From Thraustochytrium sp. TN22 (taxonomy: Eukaryota > Sar > Bigyra > Thraustochytrida > Thraustochytriidae): a stretch of 35,039 nt of DNA. This document shows positions 9,083-18,422 of this stretch, in pieces. How positions within the stretch are numbered: position 1 is the first letter of the stretch; the number at the start of each line of letters is the position of its first letter. The DNA lies in NCBI GenBank assembly GCA_013306675.1, contig JABLUY010000318.1:1-35039 (forward strand), given 5' to 3'. The notes below the pieces were generated by a model. That model did no database searches. It saw only the letters and a program-made list of their open reading frames with translations, and was not told the origin of the DNA. The translations under genes and the position numbers were made by a program.

Positions 9083-10456
9083 CTACGAAAGGACACACAT
9101 GGAAGAGTTCTTGCGAGTGCCCACCTCGTGGCTTGTCTTTGCCTTCGTGCTGCCTGTGGCCGGGACCGATACCGACATGAGTCCACCTGTATCCAGAGTT
9201 GGCACGGCGTTCTCTGCAGGATCACCAAAGATGATGGACCCGTTTGTGCCGGCGCCAGCGAAGTTAGCGCCCTGGGCAAAATTGGCCTTCATCTGCTCGA
9301 TCTCCTCCTGCTTTTGTTGGCGCACCCTGGCCTCCAGTTCTGCGACCGCCTCGACCCGAGCCTCGTGGCGGGTCGCAAAGGTTGGGTCGCGCATAAGACG
9401 GTCTTCCCTCTCCGCTAGGGACTCGAGCAAAATGACATAGACGCTGACATTGTCGGCTTCCGACTTGGTCTGGCGCGTCAGAGACATGGTGACCAGCGCA
9501 TGCGCGGCGTCGTCCGGGTCGGCGTAATCGCGAACGACCGCCGCCGCCTCGCGCATCGGAACGAATTCCCACAATCCGTCACTGGCCAAGATGATAAATG
9601 TGTCGTGTGGCTCCAGATGCCGCAGCACGACGGACGGCGTGCTGACGACGCCGAGATCATGGCACACACCGTCGCCTAGACTGCGCGACACCATGAGCCC
9701 CGGCGTCTCTACATCGGGTAGCCAGATTCGCAGGGGCCCATTATCATGGCCTCGTCGCACGGCGACGCGACCTCCGCTTGCTTCGATACGCTCACGCTCT
9801 GATGTGATGTGCAGTTGGTGATTCACCGAGAGCATCTCAAAGAATGGGTCCTTGCCCCCGTGCTCGTCGGAGGCCTCTCCTGCGGAGTCCGCCCCGGAGT
9901 CCGCATGGACGCCGTCCGGCTCGCGTCCGAGTATCAGGGTTGAGTCGCCCACATTCACCACGCCTACCAGGCCGTGACCCGCGATGAGGATGGTCACGGT
10001 GGTGCCACTAAAGCGCCCGGGCACGCGCTTGTCGTCCTTGATCTCAAGAAGAAACTCCTGCGCATCCGAAAAGGCCGCCTCCGCAGCCACCCGCAAGGCC
10101 TCCTGGTCGTTGGCCTGCACGGCGGCGACGAATTTGTTGTTGGGCACGGAGAGCAATTCTGAGAACCACTCACGCGCCTTTTGAGCCAGGATGCGGCCGC
10201 CGGACCCGTGGCCGTCCAGCACGGCCAGAATGAGCGCGTCGCCGGTCTCGGCGGTGTCGTCGGGGTGCAGCAGCGAGAGCATCATGTCCTGGTTCTCTTT
10301 GCGCATGCCTTTGTCCATGTCGGACCCGCACAGCGTCTTGCTCCACACGAAGGCGTCGTCGGTCCCGCCATTCTCGCGCTCCGACTGCGCCTCAACCTCG
10401 GCTTCCGCCTCGGCGTCGCCCGGCGACACCGGCGCATCCTCCTCCATGCCTGGCAT
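9083..10456 (-). CDS. PP2C-family (PPM) protein serine/threonine phosphatase with C-terminal CaaX box
   Basis: A 457-residue metal-dependent phosphatase that would remove phosphate from Ser/Thr. The PPM motifs appear in order: KENQD (53-57), VLDGHG with metal-binding D81 and G82, SGTTVTILI then VVNVGDS, VSRSLGD (256-262), ASDGLWEF with D293, and ADNVSVYVILL with D335. All acidic metal ligands appear to be present, so it should be active. An acidic linker (about 180-205) interrupts the core. After the catalytic domain come a Glu/Gln-rich helix (about 370-392) and a flexible tail that ends MCVLS-stop. CVLS is a classical farnesylation-type CaaX box and follows scattered Lys/Arg, suggesting membrane attachment. 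The start is the first ATG in frame; upstream codons are Arg/Ala-rich over a CG dinucleotide run. It is divergent from the SNF2 gene. Confidence 0.93.
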   Translation of the reverse strand: MPGMEEDAPVSPGDAEAEAEVEAQSERENGGTDDAFVWSKTLCGSDMDKGMRKENQDMMLSLLHPDDTAETGDALILAVLDGHGSGGRILAQKAREWFSELLSVPNNKFVAAVQANDQEALRVAAEAAFSDAQEFLLEIKDDKRVPGRFSGTTVTILIAGHGLVGVVNVGDSTLILGREPDGVHADSGADSAGEASDEHGGKDPFFEMLSVNHQLHITSERERIEASGGRVAVRRGHDNGPLRIWLPDVETPGLMVSRSLGDGVCHDLGVVSTPSVVLRHLEPHDTFIILASDGLWEFVPMREAAAVVRDYADPDDAAHALVTMSLTRQTKSEADNVSVYVILLESLAEREDRLMRDPTFATRHEARVEAVAELEARVRQQKQEEIEQMKANFAQGANFAGAGTNGSIIFGDPAENAVPTLDTGGLMSVSVPATGSTKAKTSHEVGTRKNSSMCVLS

Positions 10457-11370
10457 GGAATCCACGTGGGCAAGGACGAGGATGGAAGACGAGCGCCAGA
10501 TCGCACCGCACGTACGCACGCACGCACGCCTTTCGGCTCGCGCGAGAGCCTCTCCGGCCCCGGCTCGGCTTGAGAGTCGCGCGCGGCCCGGCTGCCTCAC
10601 CCAGTACGCGCGCGCGCGCGCGCGCGCTCTCGAGCAAGCAAGTGGGGCGAGCGAGCTCCGGAGACTACCTCGCAAGCGTCGCAGTCAGTGCAGCTGGCAC
10701 GGGCGCCGCGTTCCTCATCTCAGCTTCGTGCTAAGCTTGGTGACTTCGTAACGCATCTTTGCCCAAAGGCGGAGATGCTGTGCCCGGGGACATCATGCCA
10801 AAATGGGGCAATGGGGGCAAGGCAACTCACTGTTCTCGTGCCCTGGCGAACGACGCTCGTAGAAAGGAGCTAGCTAGTCGTTGGAAGCGTGGCGCACTGG
10901 CCGCGTAGTTAAAAGTCGTGGACGCAGGCTCACGCGGACACACAGCGCGGAGCCACGGACGTCCGTCTGGCAGAGGTCTGGCATGCATTTCACTGGACTG
11001 TGTGTGCCAGAAGCTTTCACGCTGCGACCTTCTTCTGGTCACCGCTCCGGCTCAGACGCCAGCGCTTTGCGGTAGGCCGGCCAACTCGAAGACAGAGCGC
11101 TGCTCCGAGTCGACCAACGGCCTCGAGTCACCTCCGTGTCCGACGCGCCGATACGGCGGTGCCAATGGTGGTTCCGCGAAACCAGGGTTGCGCCGTTGCG
11201 CAAGAAGCGGTTTCGCGCTCTCCGACTCCCATCATCATCATCACCAAGCCCGCTCTCGCGGCGCGCCTCGCGCGCGACGGCGCGCGCGTCGCGGGCCTCC
11301 CGCGCGAGGGCTCGGCCTACTCGACGGCGGCGCGGTCGCGCGCTCGCACCGCGGCGTCCGCAGCGTGACC
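10457..11370. promoter_or_regulatory. Shared divergent promoter region of PP2C and SNF2 genes
   Basis: 914 bases separate the two divergent ATGs and should hold both promoters. It contains a perfect alternating CG run (10607-10627), which has Z-DNA potential, and an acgc repeat (about 10510-10529). An agctagctag element occurs at 10868-10877. No TATA box is clear. The promoter assignment is inferred from gene orientation only. Confidence 0.5.
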
Positions 11371-14300
11371 ATGTTCGCCCTGGACTCGGACTCGGACGAA
11401 GATGGCCAGGCCAAGGCGGGGGGGCACCCCGAGCCCGGGCCCGCCGACAAGCGCCAAGTCGCGCCGCCGTCGCCCGCCGCCGTCGAGCAGCGCAGCGCGC
11501 CACGAAGAGCGGCGGCCCTCTTCGAAGCAATGAATTCCGTCGTAGGTGGCTCGCGCCTGGCGGCGCAACGAGACGACCGCATCCACGACGACGACGACCT
11601 GCTCAAGTCCTCGGACGACGACGACGACGACAAGGAGGAGAAGGACCTGGTGGCCAAGCGCAAGCCCAGGCCCAGGATTCAGAGGTCCAGGCCAGCCGAG
11701 TCGGCACAACACGAACGTTGGGTCGCTGGCGACGACCAGGACAGTGATGATGAGGACGGAGCGCTCGCGCTCGCGCGCAGCCAGCTCAAGACCCGCAAGC
11801 GTGGCCGCGACGAGCGCGCTGGAGAGGACGTACTGTCGCGCCCCGCCGCACAGCGCACGAGCCCAACGATGCGCAAGATCTCGTCGCCATCGTCCACGCC
11901 TAAAAGCAGCGGGAGCAGAGGGCTGGACACCTTTAGAGCACACAGCTTCAACGCCCTGGAGAAGCGCCTAAACCTCATCAAGGAGGAGAGACTTGCAAAG
12001 CGCAAGCGCCGCGAGCGGCGGTCCGCGCCGCGCAAGCGGCTTCCGCTTGACCAAGACAAGGACAGCGGCGAACAGAAAGCACGAGACCCGCTCTCCGAGA
12101 CCGCACCCTCATGGCGGGGCCTGGCGCGCGGCAACCAGGAGCGACCCTTCTTTGAGGACCCGCTGGAGCCGGGCGCTCTCAAGGTGCCGCACGTGGTAGG
12201 CTCCTTTTCGCCAGCGATTGCCCCGAGCGAGCTGCGCGATCGCGTCGCGCAAATCGACGTGGAGGCAATTCGTGCCCCCAAGAACCCAAGCGTGACTGGG
12301 GCTGAGGTCAAGATGCTCAAGGCGCTTTGCAAGGAGAACGACGAGCGCTGGCAAGCTTGGCAGGCGAGACGCGTGAAGGTACTGTCACCGGTAACACCAG
12401 GACCGGGAGGGGCAGGAGCTCACGGAGGGGTCATGCCGCTGGTCGATCTCTGCCTGCACGCCATCAGGGACAACGAGGACCTCTTCCAGCGCTGCAAAGC
12501 AGGCGAGCTGCTCCCGGAGGTCATGCTGGACGCGGTCGGGTCGCGACTGGACGCGCTCAAGCCGCGCGCCCTCGTCCCGGCGACGGCGAACCGCTACCTG
12601 ATGGAGTACCAGCGGCGGGGCGTCGAGTTCCTCTTTGACATTTTCACCGGGGTAGCCTCCCCGGGCGTGCCGCACCGCGGAGGCATTTTGAGCGACGAGA
12701 TGGGCCTGGGCAAGACCGTGCAAGTGCTGTGCTTTTTGCTGGCCATCTTCCGCAAGACAGGCTTGCCTCGGGACGTGCAGACGATACGGGCCCGCGCGGC
12801 GGAGGCGGCCGCAGCGAGACGCTTCATGGACGAGGGCGGGCCTGTCCTGGTCGTTGCGCCCGTCTCGCTGCTAGAGAACTGGGAAAGGGAGCTCACAGCG
12901 TGGGGCTATTTTGCCGTGGCCTCGCTGAGCACCGAGGCGTCGAGGCAGGAGGAGGTGGTAGCGCAGGCCGCTGGAGGCACCCTTGACGTTGTCCTGGTCG
13001 GCTACGAGGGAATGCGACGGCTCGTCGAGGATAACCCGACCTTTGCGCAGCTGAGATGGCGGGTGGCTATCTTTGACGAGTGCCATCGGTTCAAGGAGGC
13101 CAAGACGCAGACGGCGAAAGCGGCGGGCCTGCTTCGCGCCAAGTGCAAGTTGGGTCTCACGGGGACGCCGCTGAGCAACAAGTATGAGGAGCTGTGGAGC
13201 ATCTTTTCTGTGCTGGCGCCATACGAGCTCGGGCCGCGAAGCGAATACCTGCGCACGGTTGCCGTGCCTCTTCGCCAGGGTCGACTCCAGTCGGCATCGC
13301 GGCAGGCCCTAGTCCTGGAGCGCGCAGTGCGCGAGAAGTTGCGGCTCACCCTGGCGCGGCTCCTGCTGCGGCGCGACAAGCGAGTCATTGCGCACCTTCT
13401 GACCGGCAAGCAGGACACGATGGTGCTGTGCCCGCTGACGCCAACGCAAGAAATGGTTTATCTTCGCGCTCTCAAGTCGCACGACTTCTTGATGACGATC
13501 CGTGCGGTCCAGCAAGTCAACGGCGTGCAGCGGGTGCTGACAGAGGAGGACGACGCGCTGGAGATCCCAGCCAACATTGCCATTGCACGCGCGTCCCGCG
13601 GCGAGGACCTGGGCCCGCCTCCTGACGTGGACGAATGTTCGCAAGGGACGCTCTGGCGAATGTTGCACAGCGAGCGTCGGCAGCGGGCGCTTGCCATGAA
13701 GAAGAGGAGGAGCCACGCGAGGCGTCCAGCCGCGGTCGAGGCGACGCAGTCTGCGCTGCCGGCCGGCGTTGATGCGGCAGATCTCGAAGATGACGTGGAG
13801 GACGACGACGCTGAGGACATTGACGCGGAAGGCGACGATGCGGTGGCGGAGGCGGTCCCAGAGGCGGACAAAGTCACGAGCTTGCCCAAGCACGAGAGCA
13901 GCGACGAGGAGTCGGGTGACGAGCCCGACGCCCGCGGCATCATCTACCACAGATTCGCCCCGTGTAAAGCGTGCCCTGGCAAGTGCATGATGCTGGCCGC
14001 CGTTGGCCTGCTCAACAAGGTGGCCAGCCATCTGGACCTGGTCCGCGCGGATCCGGCGGAGGAGCGCGAGAAGGTCCGGCGGCAGGCTCTGCGTAAAGCG
14101 CGCTGGCTGCTGGGACCCTACGCGCGGCGGCGTGGCAACGAGCTGTCGCGGGGCGGGGAGGACGAGGACGGCGATTTTGGCGACGAGCACTACCTGCTGT
14201 CGCGGCGGTGGGAGCATCTCTCGGACGAGACACAGTGCGGCAAGATGGAGGTGCTCAAGCAATTGCTGAAGCGCTGGCACACCAAGGGCGGTATCAAGGT

Positions 14301-15144
14301 GCTCGTCTTCAGCAACAGTCTGGTGCTGCTGGACGTGCTGGAGGCGTACTTGAAGAAGCTGGACTATCCGTTTCTGCGCCTGGACGGCAGCACACCGCAG
14401 TCATCGCGGCTGGCGATGTGCACGCAGTTCAACGAGGACTCGGGCCAGTTCGTCTTCCTCATGAGTACGCGCGCAGGCGGCGAGGGTCTCAATCTGACGG
14501 GCGCCAATAAGGTGGTCATCTTCGACCCGGACTGGAGCCCGACGCCAGACCTTCAGGCGCAGGACCGCGCGCACCGCCTCGGGCAGCGTCGCTTCGTGCG
14601 CGTCTACCGCCTCATCTCGCAAGGCACGGTGGAGGAGCTCAAGTACCTGCGCCAGGTCGACAAGCGGCAGATGGCAACCTCCATCTTTGACAACAACATG
14701 GAGAAGCGCCTCTTCAAGGACTTCGAGTTCCGCGGCCTCTTGGAGCTCCTGCGCTACAGTCGTCGCAGCTTCACCGTCGACGTCAACGAGCGCTACGTCG
14801 CGGAGCGCCGCAAGTACGTCAAGTCTGGCACGGCTCTCAGCGATGCGGCTCTCAGCGGCCAGCTGGTCAGGCGCACCGATCGGGAGGACGTCAGGGCCCG
14901 CGACAAGTTCACCATGTACGACTTGGCCGGGGACGCGCCGCCGGTGGCCGCGGCTGCCCAGCCTGTTGGGACTAATGATGCTGCGGACGCCGAGGACGAC
15001 CCAGACGAGGGCGAGCGCGAGCTGGAGGACGACGAGGACCACGATGAGCTGCACCACATCGACGCCGGCCGCCAGGTCCGCTGGACGTCCATGGTGGGCG
15101 ACTCCAGGGAGGAGCGCGCCTTTGCAGAGGCCAGACTTGCCTGA
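11371..15144 (+). CDS. SNF2-family ATPase, ERCC6L2/CSB-like
   Basis: A 1257-residue nuclear ATP-driven DNA translocase. The N-terminus is disordered and acidic (runs of Asp and Ser at 1-12 and 70-95) with several basic KRKRRERR-type nuclear signals. The first helicase lobe starts near 410 (YQRRGVEFLFD): motif I DEMGLGKT (442-449), motif Ia region VLVVAPVSLLENW, motif II DECH (569-572), motif III LTGTPLSN (about 595-602). The second lobe spans about 950-1095, with FSNSLVLLDVLEAYL, the DGST motif, TRAGGEGLNLTGA and motif VI QAQDRAHRLGQ (1062-1072). The stretch RLISQGTVEELKYLRQ after motif VI fits the ERCC6/ERCC6L2 branch. A long acidic insert (about 800-860) separates the lobes. ATG 11371 is the first ATG in frame. 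ERCC6L2 acts in DNA break repair; a repair or chromatin role here is inferred from family only. Confidence 0.9.
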   Translation: MFALDSDSDEDGQAKAGGHPEPGPADKRQVAPPSPAAVEQRSAPRRAAALFEAMNSVVGGSRLAAQRDDRIHDDDDLLKSSDDDDDDKEEKDLVAKRKPRPRIQRSRPAESAQHERWVAGDDQDSDDEDGALALARSQLKTRKRGRDERAGEDVLSRPAAQRTSPTMRKISSPSSTPKSSGSRGLDTFRAHSFNALEKRLNLIKEERLAKRKRRERRSAPRKRLPLDQDKDSGEQKARDPLSETAPSWRGLARGNQERPFFEDPLEPGALKVPHVVGSFSPAIAPSELRDRVAQIDVEAIRAPKNPSVTGAEVKMLKALCKENDERWQAWQARRVKVLSPVTPGPGGAGAHGGVMPLVDLCLHAIRDNEDLFQRCKAGELLPEVMLDAVGSRLDALKPRALVPATANRYLMEYQRRGVEFLFDIFTGVASPGVPHRGGILSDEMGLGKTVQVLCFLLAIFRKTGLPRDVQTIRARAAEAAAARRFMDEGGPVLVVAPVSLLENWERELTAWGYFAVASLSTEASRQEEVVAQAAGGTLDVVLVGYEGMRRLVEDNPTFAQLRWRVAIFDECHRFKEAKTQTAKAAGLLRAKCKLGLTGTPLSNKYEELWSIFSVLAPYELGPRSEYLRTVAVPLRQGRLQSASRQALVLERAVREKLRLTLARLLLRRDKRVIAHLLTGKQDTMVLCPLTPTQEMVYLRALKSHDFLMTIRAVQQVNGVQRVLTEEDDALEIPANIAIARASRGEDLGPPPDVDECSQGTLWRMLHSERRQRALAMKKRRSHARRPAAVEATQSALPAGVDAADLEDDVEDDDAEDIDAEGDDAVAEAVPEADKVTSLPKHESSDEESGDEPDARGIIYHRFAPCKACPGKCMMLAAVGLLNKVASHLDLVRADPAEEREKVRRQALRKARWLLGPYARRRGNELSRGGEDEDGDFGDEHYLLSRRWEHLSDETQCGKMEVLKQLLKRWHTKGGIKVLVFSNSLVLLDVLEAYLKKLDYPFLRLDGSTPQSSRLAMCTQFNEDSGQFVFLMSTRAGGEGLNLTGANKVVIFDPDWSPTPDLQAQDRAHRLGQRRFVRVYRLISQGTVEELKYLRQVDKRQMATSIFDNNMEKRLFKDFEFRGLLELLRYSRRSFTVDVNERYVAERRKYVKSGTALSDAALSGQLVRRTDREDVRARDKFTMYDLAGDAPPVAAAAQPVGTNDAADAEDDPDEGERELEDDEDHDELHHIDAGRQVRWTSMVGDSREERAFAEARLA

Positions 15145-15356
15145 TTCGTTTCAAGGGACACGCGTCGGAGCGCCCTTTTTGGTTGTTGATGTTGTTGGGT
15201 TCGTAAATTAGATAAGAGACGCCGTTGTCAGAAGTGCTATCAGCACGATCTTTAGCTGTTCCCTCTTTTCTCTCTTTCTCTCTCTTTCTTTTTGAGTTTT
15301 GAACATGAGATGAACAGAACGAGGGGAGGGAGGGGGAAGGGATGGGGGCAAGGTAC

Positions 15357-15488
15357 TCTTAGAGGGCTATGCGTTTCGCTTAGCAAGGCTCATGAGAATT
15401 CTGGACTTGCGTCTATCTTAGTCGGGTGCTATGAGTTTCGCATAGCGAGCGAACTCAGTCTTAGTGGGCGTATGCGTTTCGCTTAGCG
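15357..15488. repeat. Three related hairpin-forming repeats
   Basis: Copies start at about 15357, 15416 and 15459. Each has tcttag, a short G-rich link, then gctatgcgtttcgcttagc or a close variant. The second half is itself an imperfect inverted repeat, clearest at 15428-15446, where gctatg pairs with catagc. Function is unknown. Confidence 0.7.
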
Positions 15489-15607
15489 TGCCATGAGGGA
15501 TTTCCCGAGAGGGCAGCTTACGCCTGCAGGAGAAAAATCGTCTCTTGCCAAGTCGGCCAAGCTCACGCGCCGCAGTTTGCTAACTTACGGTAACTTAGTT
15601 AGCTAGG

Positions 15608-16135
15608 TTAGGAGCTCGCCTGCACAAAGATCACCCGCTGCGTCGACTGTGGTGAGCATGCCGGCCACGTTCAGCTCGCCCACCTAGACGTCGCTCGGCA
15701 CATCGACTGTCCCGAGCATGTCGTACAGCATGTGCACCTCTGCCGAGTCGGCCAAGCTCACGCAGAGCTCGCCTAGCTCGCCGGCAAAGAGATCGCCCAC
15801 CGAGTCGACCGTGGCGAGCAGCGGGTAGCATGCCGACCACGAGTTCTGCCGAGTCGGCGATCTCGGGGTAAATACCAACACTCACGAACATTTCGCCGGG
15901 GCTGGAAGCTCCGCGATACCTACTCACGCGCACTTGCGCGGATATCTTGTTGTCCGACCTGGGCGAGTCGTCCAACTCCGTGCTGGTGTGCATCTCGCGC
16001 ACGTACATGGACTCGCCCTAGGCCCAGTTACAGTCAAGATGCAGGTAGATGTCGCCCACCGTGCAGACATCGCTGGGGTGCTTCGAGCCGACGTTGAGCT
16101 GGCCTTGAAAGTGGCCAGCTCATCGCAAGTAGGCT
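15608..16135 (-). pseudogene. Possible decayed coding sequence with internal protein repeats
   Basis: Reading the minus strand across two frames gives fragments that resemble each other: ELVVGML then ATVDSVGDLFAGEL; AEVHMLYDMLGTVD then VGEL; and NVAGMLTTVDAAGDLCAGEL. The shared pattern (ML-x-TVD-x2-GDL-x-AGEL) points to an ancestral repeated beta-rich protein. A frameshift near 15815-15825 (an extra stretch of about 10 bases relative to the other copies) and in-frame stops, one near 15685, break it. The parent family is not recognised; repeats of this kind occur in beta-helix/adhesin-like proteins, but I cannot confirm that. Confidence 0.3.
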
Positions 16136-16351
16136 AGGCTGGTGCTACCTCCTGTCGGCGCGCAGCGGCCTGCTCCGTCAGGCGCCGAAGTTTGCCCGAG
16201 TTTTGGACTCGCGAGTCGCGCAGCAACAGACACTGCAAAACGGACGCGCAAGAGCTTGCTGCAACGAGCAGGCGACTTGCTCTCTCACTGCCTGCGGCAG
16301 CTGCAAATGTTGTCGGATCTCTCGCGTGTGTTTGCAACGCGGGCCAGCAAA

Positions 16352-17060
16352 GTCTGGTAACAATCACAACGTTCGCAACACGGTCCCTGCCCAAGCTAGT
16401 ACTTACGAGTGAGTTTGGACTTTGACCAGCTCTTGACCGCGCGTGGTCGCCGCGCAGCCCGCCACCGCACAAAGTCTCGTAACAACCACAGAAGCCGGGC
16501 GTCGTCCGGACTGGTACGAGTGTCGAGGCTCCGCGCGCCGGGCTATTTGCTCCTCGCCGTAAGTGGTCACGCTGGCTCAGCACAGGCTAGCCGCCGAGCC
16601 AGCGCGCACCAGCCACTCGGGATTGGCTAGCGCTCCGCGTGTCCAGCAGCCTGGCGTCCTCGCTGGGGGGGGGGGACTAAAAGCACGTACGAACGCGAAA
16701 AGTCTGGTAACAAGAACGGTCCTCGCTGCGGCCACGAATCACCACGTTGCGGGGGAGAGCGTTTGCGATGACGAGCGACTCAGCGCCCACGCACTTTCGA
16801 ACCGATGCGAAGGAAATCTACCAGCTCCCGGCCGCGCCTGGTCGCCGTGAGCGCCGCCGTCTTCCATGGCCCGGGCTAATCACAGTGGGCAGTGTTGGGG
16901 CCACATACACACAAAGTCTGGCAACAACTGCAAATCAGGGCCTCGCCCGGACCAGCACGAGCTTCGAAGCGGATCAAATATGTGCGTGTCCTGGCGTCCA
17001 AAACCTCGCAGGAGCCCGGACTAGATCATGCGCAAGAGGTCTGGTTACATGCAATCCTCG
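16352..17060. repeat. Diverged dispersed/tandem repeat marked by gtctggtaacaa
   Basis: The marker gtctggtaacaa (or gtctcgtaacaa, gtctggcaacaa, gtctggttacat) occurs at 16352, 16474, 16702, 16916 and 17039. Intervals are 122, 228, 214 and 123 bases, close to one or two steps of about 110-120. A second shared block (ccgcgcgtggtcgccg and variants) occurs near 16438, 16833 and 17150. This suggests an old, decayed tandem array. Confidence 0.6.
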
Positions 17061-17444
17061 TTGCTTTACGGACCACCTCGGCCCGGGGCCGAGCTGCGGT
17101 GCAAGAGGTAGTTTTGCGATCCGCCGCGAAGATTCGCGACCTCCCAGCCGCGCGTGGCCTCGCTGCGGCCGCGACGCGGCTTGGCAAGTGAGGAGGTGCT
17201 TTGAAAAGCAGCTCGGCTGCGGCTGCGGATCGCAGCTCGGCTGCGGGCCGAGCCGCGACGCAAGAGCATGGTCGCAAGGCGCCGCCGTACATTGCCCGGG
17301 CTGCACCGCCTATGTTGTAGGCCGAGCCGCCTCTGCGCATACTGATCATGGCTTCGCCTGCGGATCAGCTCTAAGTTAGTGCATGAAGTATACGTCCTCG
17401 CTGCGAATGCTTTGATCGTGCGCATTGTGGCCGCGAGTACCTTT

Positions 17445-17619
17445 GTCCCTGGTCTTGACACGGCTGCCTGGGGCGACGATGCACGTTCACAAACTCCCCA
17501 ACCTCCGCGAATGGGCTCTCAGGCCTGCCGCAGGCCATCGCCAAGCTCGGTCATTGCCCTTGATTTTCACACGGCTGTTGGGGTCACGTTGCACCTCCAC
17601 AAGCTCTCTAGCCTCCGCG
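17445..17619. repeat. Direct repeat, two diverged copies about 110 bp apart
   Basis: Positions 17445-17509 and 17554-17619 align: both run ccctggtcttgacacggctg-like, then gatgcacgttcacaaactc-like, then agcctccgcg-like sequence. The spacing of about 110 bases is similar to the 16352-17060 array and may be part of the same decayed family. Confidence 0.55.
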
Positions 17620-18422
17620 CTTTTGGCGAGCTCAAGTTCGTTGCTGCGACACAAGCTGTGGGAGCCCACGGCTCCCACCAAGCGACCTGTTTCAAGCTAG
17701 GAGGATTGCTACGCATCTCCCACCACGTGATTGTGCTCAAGCGAGGCTCCGCCTTGACAAGCTCGCTCAAGTCTCTCACCTCACCTCAGCTTAATCACCA
17801 CCCCTGCGCACCTCAAGGCTCACGTCTGAAATGATGTGCTCGCCTCGGCTAGCGGCGTCGACGCGAGGCCGCTTCATTCCGCGGTGATCAGGTCCAACGT
17901 CGGACATTATACGTATTGGGCCTCGCATGCCATACAAAGCTGTCTTTGTGACAGCTCAGCATCTCTACTTACTCTTGACAGCCTCTCCATCTCCTGCACC
18001 TCACCAGAGTTCCGCTTCAACGAAGTCACTGCGGCTGCGCGACCGTTCGGCTCGCTCCAAAAGGATCTCGTTCAACGTCTGTGCTCTGGAACTCTGCACC
18101 ACGATGGACTCGAGATTGCAACGGCCAGCTAGCTTGTTGAGGTCCACGATGGCAGCTTACATATCAGCTCGACCAGCTCGGCCGAGCGCAACACCGCAGC
18201 ACCTGAGAAAGAACCGCTAATTCTTGACGCCATCTAGTCACTGTTTGATTTCCAAGCACTTCTGAGTATGCGGGCCTTTGCCCGCCCGGCTATTTCCTTA
18301 CTGGATTGACGCTGCTCGGTGGCCGTCGACTCGACTCGAAGAAGCCAAAGCCGCCGAGCAGAGCCACAACAGAGAGCAACCGTGCGCATCCTCGTCGCGT
18401 GGCGCGGCGCGCGCGCGTGACC

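Larger units (their letters stand above)
15145..18422. other. 3.3-kb gene-poor spacer with degenerate repeats
   Basis: No intact gene can be supported. The stretch starts with a pyrimidine-rich tract (15258-15300), then three hairpin-forming repeats (15357-15488), a decayed minus-strand reading frame (about 15608-16135), a diverged dispersed repeat marked by gtctggtaacaa (16352-17060), and a second direct repeat (17445-17619). Reading frames up to 210 codons occur here, but they lack domains and steady third-position GC. The last 120 bases before 18423 should be the leader of the next gene. Confidence 0.55.

Noticed and set aside
11221-11260. His-rich leader peptide upstream of the SNF2 start
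   Set aside because: The in-frame extension has no ATG before 11371; it reads through a catcatcat repeat in the leader.
13309-14280. 323-codon minus-strand frame opposite the SNF2 gene
   Set aside because: Antisense shadow rich in His/Arg/Leu. It lies over conserved helicase motifs.
16747-17379. 210-codon plus-strand frame in the gene-poor spacer
   Set aside because: It crosses several copies of the degenerate repeat, is Cys/Arg-rich and has no domain. Better explained as repeat sequence.
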